64,000 nt of DNA from Apostichopus japonicus. Taxonomy: Eukaryota; Echinodermata; Holothuroidea; Aspidochirotida; Stichopodidae. Under the pieces are notes generated by a model. It saw nothing but the letters and a program-made list of their open reading frames with translations, made no database searches and had not been told where the DNA came from. The position numbers and the translations under genes are program-made. Shown here piece after piece: positions 61,818-64,000 of this stretch (its first letter is position 1; the number at the start of each line of letters is the position of its first letter). Where the stretch lies: NCBI RefSeq assembly GCF_037975245.1, contig NC_092561.1:2082501-2146500 (forward strand), written 5' to 3'.

Positions 61818-64000
61818 CTGGAGGGAAAAATCAATGCAAAAAAAAAAAAATAGGGAATGTTTAACCAGTTGTGAACAACAACATGCAAACGTGTTAATTC
61901 TACAAACTGAATGATTCTACCGACAGACTACCTGCCACTTATGACCCCATTCTATAAATCAAACTCCTCTCTTTAAATATCGAGGTACATGACACAAAAG
62001 ATCCTCCTGTAGTTATTGTTAGATGTACTGTATGGATCAGCATAGGAAAGATGACAAGGAACAAACGACAAATGGCCAAATAAATACTAGGACGAAATCG
62101 AAAGGGAAGAAAATCCACTCCTAAAATACGTGTTAGACACTTTGAATGGTAGAATGAGAAGGAAGGGCAAGGACTGGAGGGGCCAGTCACAGAGGGGGCA
62201 GAGTGTTAAAAGGTTATCAGGACATACTAGGCGCAGTAGAACAAGAGAGCTAAGGTTGTGAGGAGACAGGTAAAAGAGAAGCGAATTTAATAAGTACTAG
62301 CGCTCAGACTTACATTAGAACAGGCAGGTCCCTGAGCTACCATTATGCCTACATAAAGTATAATGGAATTTGGTGAGTAGCCCCTGGTGGGTTTTATTAA
62401 ATGCTTGAGCAAACCTTAAGTTTGGAGTTGCCCTGGTAAAACAGAGAATGGACTATTCTGACATTTTCATGACAATTTTCTTATTTCTTTTTAGTAACTG
62501 TTGGATATGCACAACTTTTTTTTTTTACCCCTTTTAACACAAACATGACCACCAAAAGAATTACTGAAGAGAAGTTTAGCAGATATACTTCAGCAGTTTT
62601 AATAAACATCAAAAGGTAATTGCAAGTAAACACACATTTTGTAACATGTCCTATAATGCAAATACTGTGTAAAACTGCACATGTTTAGCAGTCCCAAGGA
62701 GATAAATATTAAGTTAAGTTTATGCCATGGACACATTTCATGTGTGTAAACATAAATACATTAACTGTATGGTACTGTATATATTGATGCATACTTCTCA
62801 TTTCAATTTAGTAGGTTTTTCAAACACCAGGGTACTATTGGTACATTGATTTTATACAAAAATCAAACTAAAATTCACTGTTTTTAGTTGATCATACCAA
62901 AAAACAAAAAAAAATTGTTTTTAAGTATATATGGATTTTATACTGTATCATATCATATACTGTAGCAAATCAACCCTCACAGCTACTGTAGCTTAGTCAT
63001 AACCAGATGTTTCTATTCTGAACACAGTAAAACCATGAGTATTAATACATGCAATGGTTCAGTGAACACTGTTCTGTAAACCATTGATGAAATCTCCTGT
63101 AAAAGTTTATGGATGGATAAAGTAACCTTGAATCTCCTTCACTGCTTCTATTTAATCACTTTGAATGATACAGGACTCTGAGGAACTCCTATTCCTATCT
63201 TGATGATTGACGAGCTTCAAGATATTCAATGTGATGTTTGTTAATACAGGTCTATTAAAACCGTGCAATACAATATTCACCTTGCTCGTTGGGTTTTATT
63301 GTTCAAATATGATTCCCTTCCCCCCTCCCCCGGGCCCCAGTCCATCAAATAACCACTTGTGGGAGGGTAGTATCAAGTATGTACGGAAGATTTTAATTTG
63401 CTAAGTAGAATAGTTTATCGGTTGGTGTTTTGCTCTTTCAGGTTAATTGTTTGTAGTAATTATCAACAAGATGCAGATTTTTTATCTCATTTTTAAAGGG
63501 GAATAATTAAAGTGTTCAAATTTTGGGTAGCAGATTTGAAGGCTCTAAAATATCATCTCAACAACTGAGCATCTCCATACTCATAGCAATTAACATAATA
63601 TTTTGTGATGTGATAACTGATAAATTATTCCTTGGCTTACAAGATGCGCTACATTAGAATAATCAAATGAGTTCTGGTTGTCTTCCTTCTGCAAAAGCAG
63701 CAAAAAGACTTCCTGTACATCTCTGTCTATGCCTACCATACTGTAACTACACAACACAGAGATGGTTTAAGATATAACCAAAAATAAAATATATAATATC
63801 TATTCATCAGAAATCCAATGCATATAAAATATTAAACAAGGCTATCAATTCCCTCAAGGCAAGTTGTACAGTTATGGAGCATAGAGAGAAATACCTTTCC
63901 CATTTTCCACTATTAAAATGAGCAATGCTGTACTTCTTGCTATTAGTGCAGTGACTTGCGCTTGATTCCACACACGAAATGTAGATGGCTAAGACAAGGC
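61818..64000. other. ARID2 intron (5' part of gene), no exon recognised
   Basis: Upstream of the first visible ARID2 exon I searched for the rest of the ARID domain (the family's FNFPRSCSNAAFALKQYYL region) and found nothing like it. The stretch is AT-rich with short T runs, so it is taken as intron continuing past the window. Confidence 0.6.

Noticed and set aside
63641-63741. Minus-strand exon-like stretch with acceptor and donor (reads DRDVQEVFLLLLQKED)
   Set aside because: It has plausible splice borders, but does not match the ARID2 region expected there and I recognise no family. It probably lies inside an ARID2 intron.

Overview
This is AT-rich nuclear DNA from an animal. Genes are split into short exons with GT-AG introns, spacers hold microsatellites and long G/C homopolymer runs, and three conserved metazoan genes can be reassembled exon by exon. 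Protein divergence from vertebrate homologues and the DIRS-type retrotransposon fit a marine invertebrate. An echinoderm is my best guess, but the sequence alone does not prove it.

Layout. 1-9261: no gene recognised; microsatellites and a few probable dispersed repeats. 9262-17704 (minus): a complete 13-exon parvin gene (two calponin-homology domains, focal-adhesion adaptor). 17705-18783: about 1.1 kb spacer between two head-to-head genes, presumably a shared or back-to-back promoter. 18784-25562 (plus): a complete 12-exon PWP1 gene (WD-repeat protein). 25563-32441: spacer between convergent genes, containing 3' UTRs and duplicated segments. 32442-61817 (minus): fifteen exons of ARID2 (BAF200, PBAF chromatin-remodelling subunit), from the last part of the ARID domain to the stop codon, including one 4.2 kb exon. 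The first ARID exons must lie beyond 64000. 61818-64000: intron.

A complete DIRS-type tyrosine-recombinase retrotransposon (48537-54662) sits in an ARID2 intron, in the same orientation as the gene. It has a gag-like ORF, a reverse transcriptase/RNase H ORF and a tyrosine recombinase ORF, all open and all with their catalytic residues. It also has 100-bp inverted terminal repeats that differ at one position, unequal terminal extensions, and an internal complementary region that joins the reverse complements of both ends. Its GC-rich coding DNA contrasts sharply with the host intron. Together these point to a recent, possibly still active copy.

The ARID2 and parvin introns carry many tandem arrays. 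Several lie right at splice sites: a 150-bp duplication that copies a 5' splice site, a short array running into a parvin donor, a 90-bp x 6 array about 20 bp from a donor, and a two-module 14/20-bp array in the branch-point zone of the last ARID2 intron. Exon boundaries were found by matching translated pieces to known family sequence and requiring GT-AG sites and consistent phase across every junction. Transcript ends and promoters were not determined.
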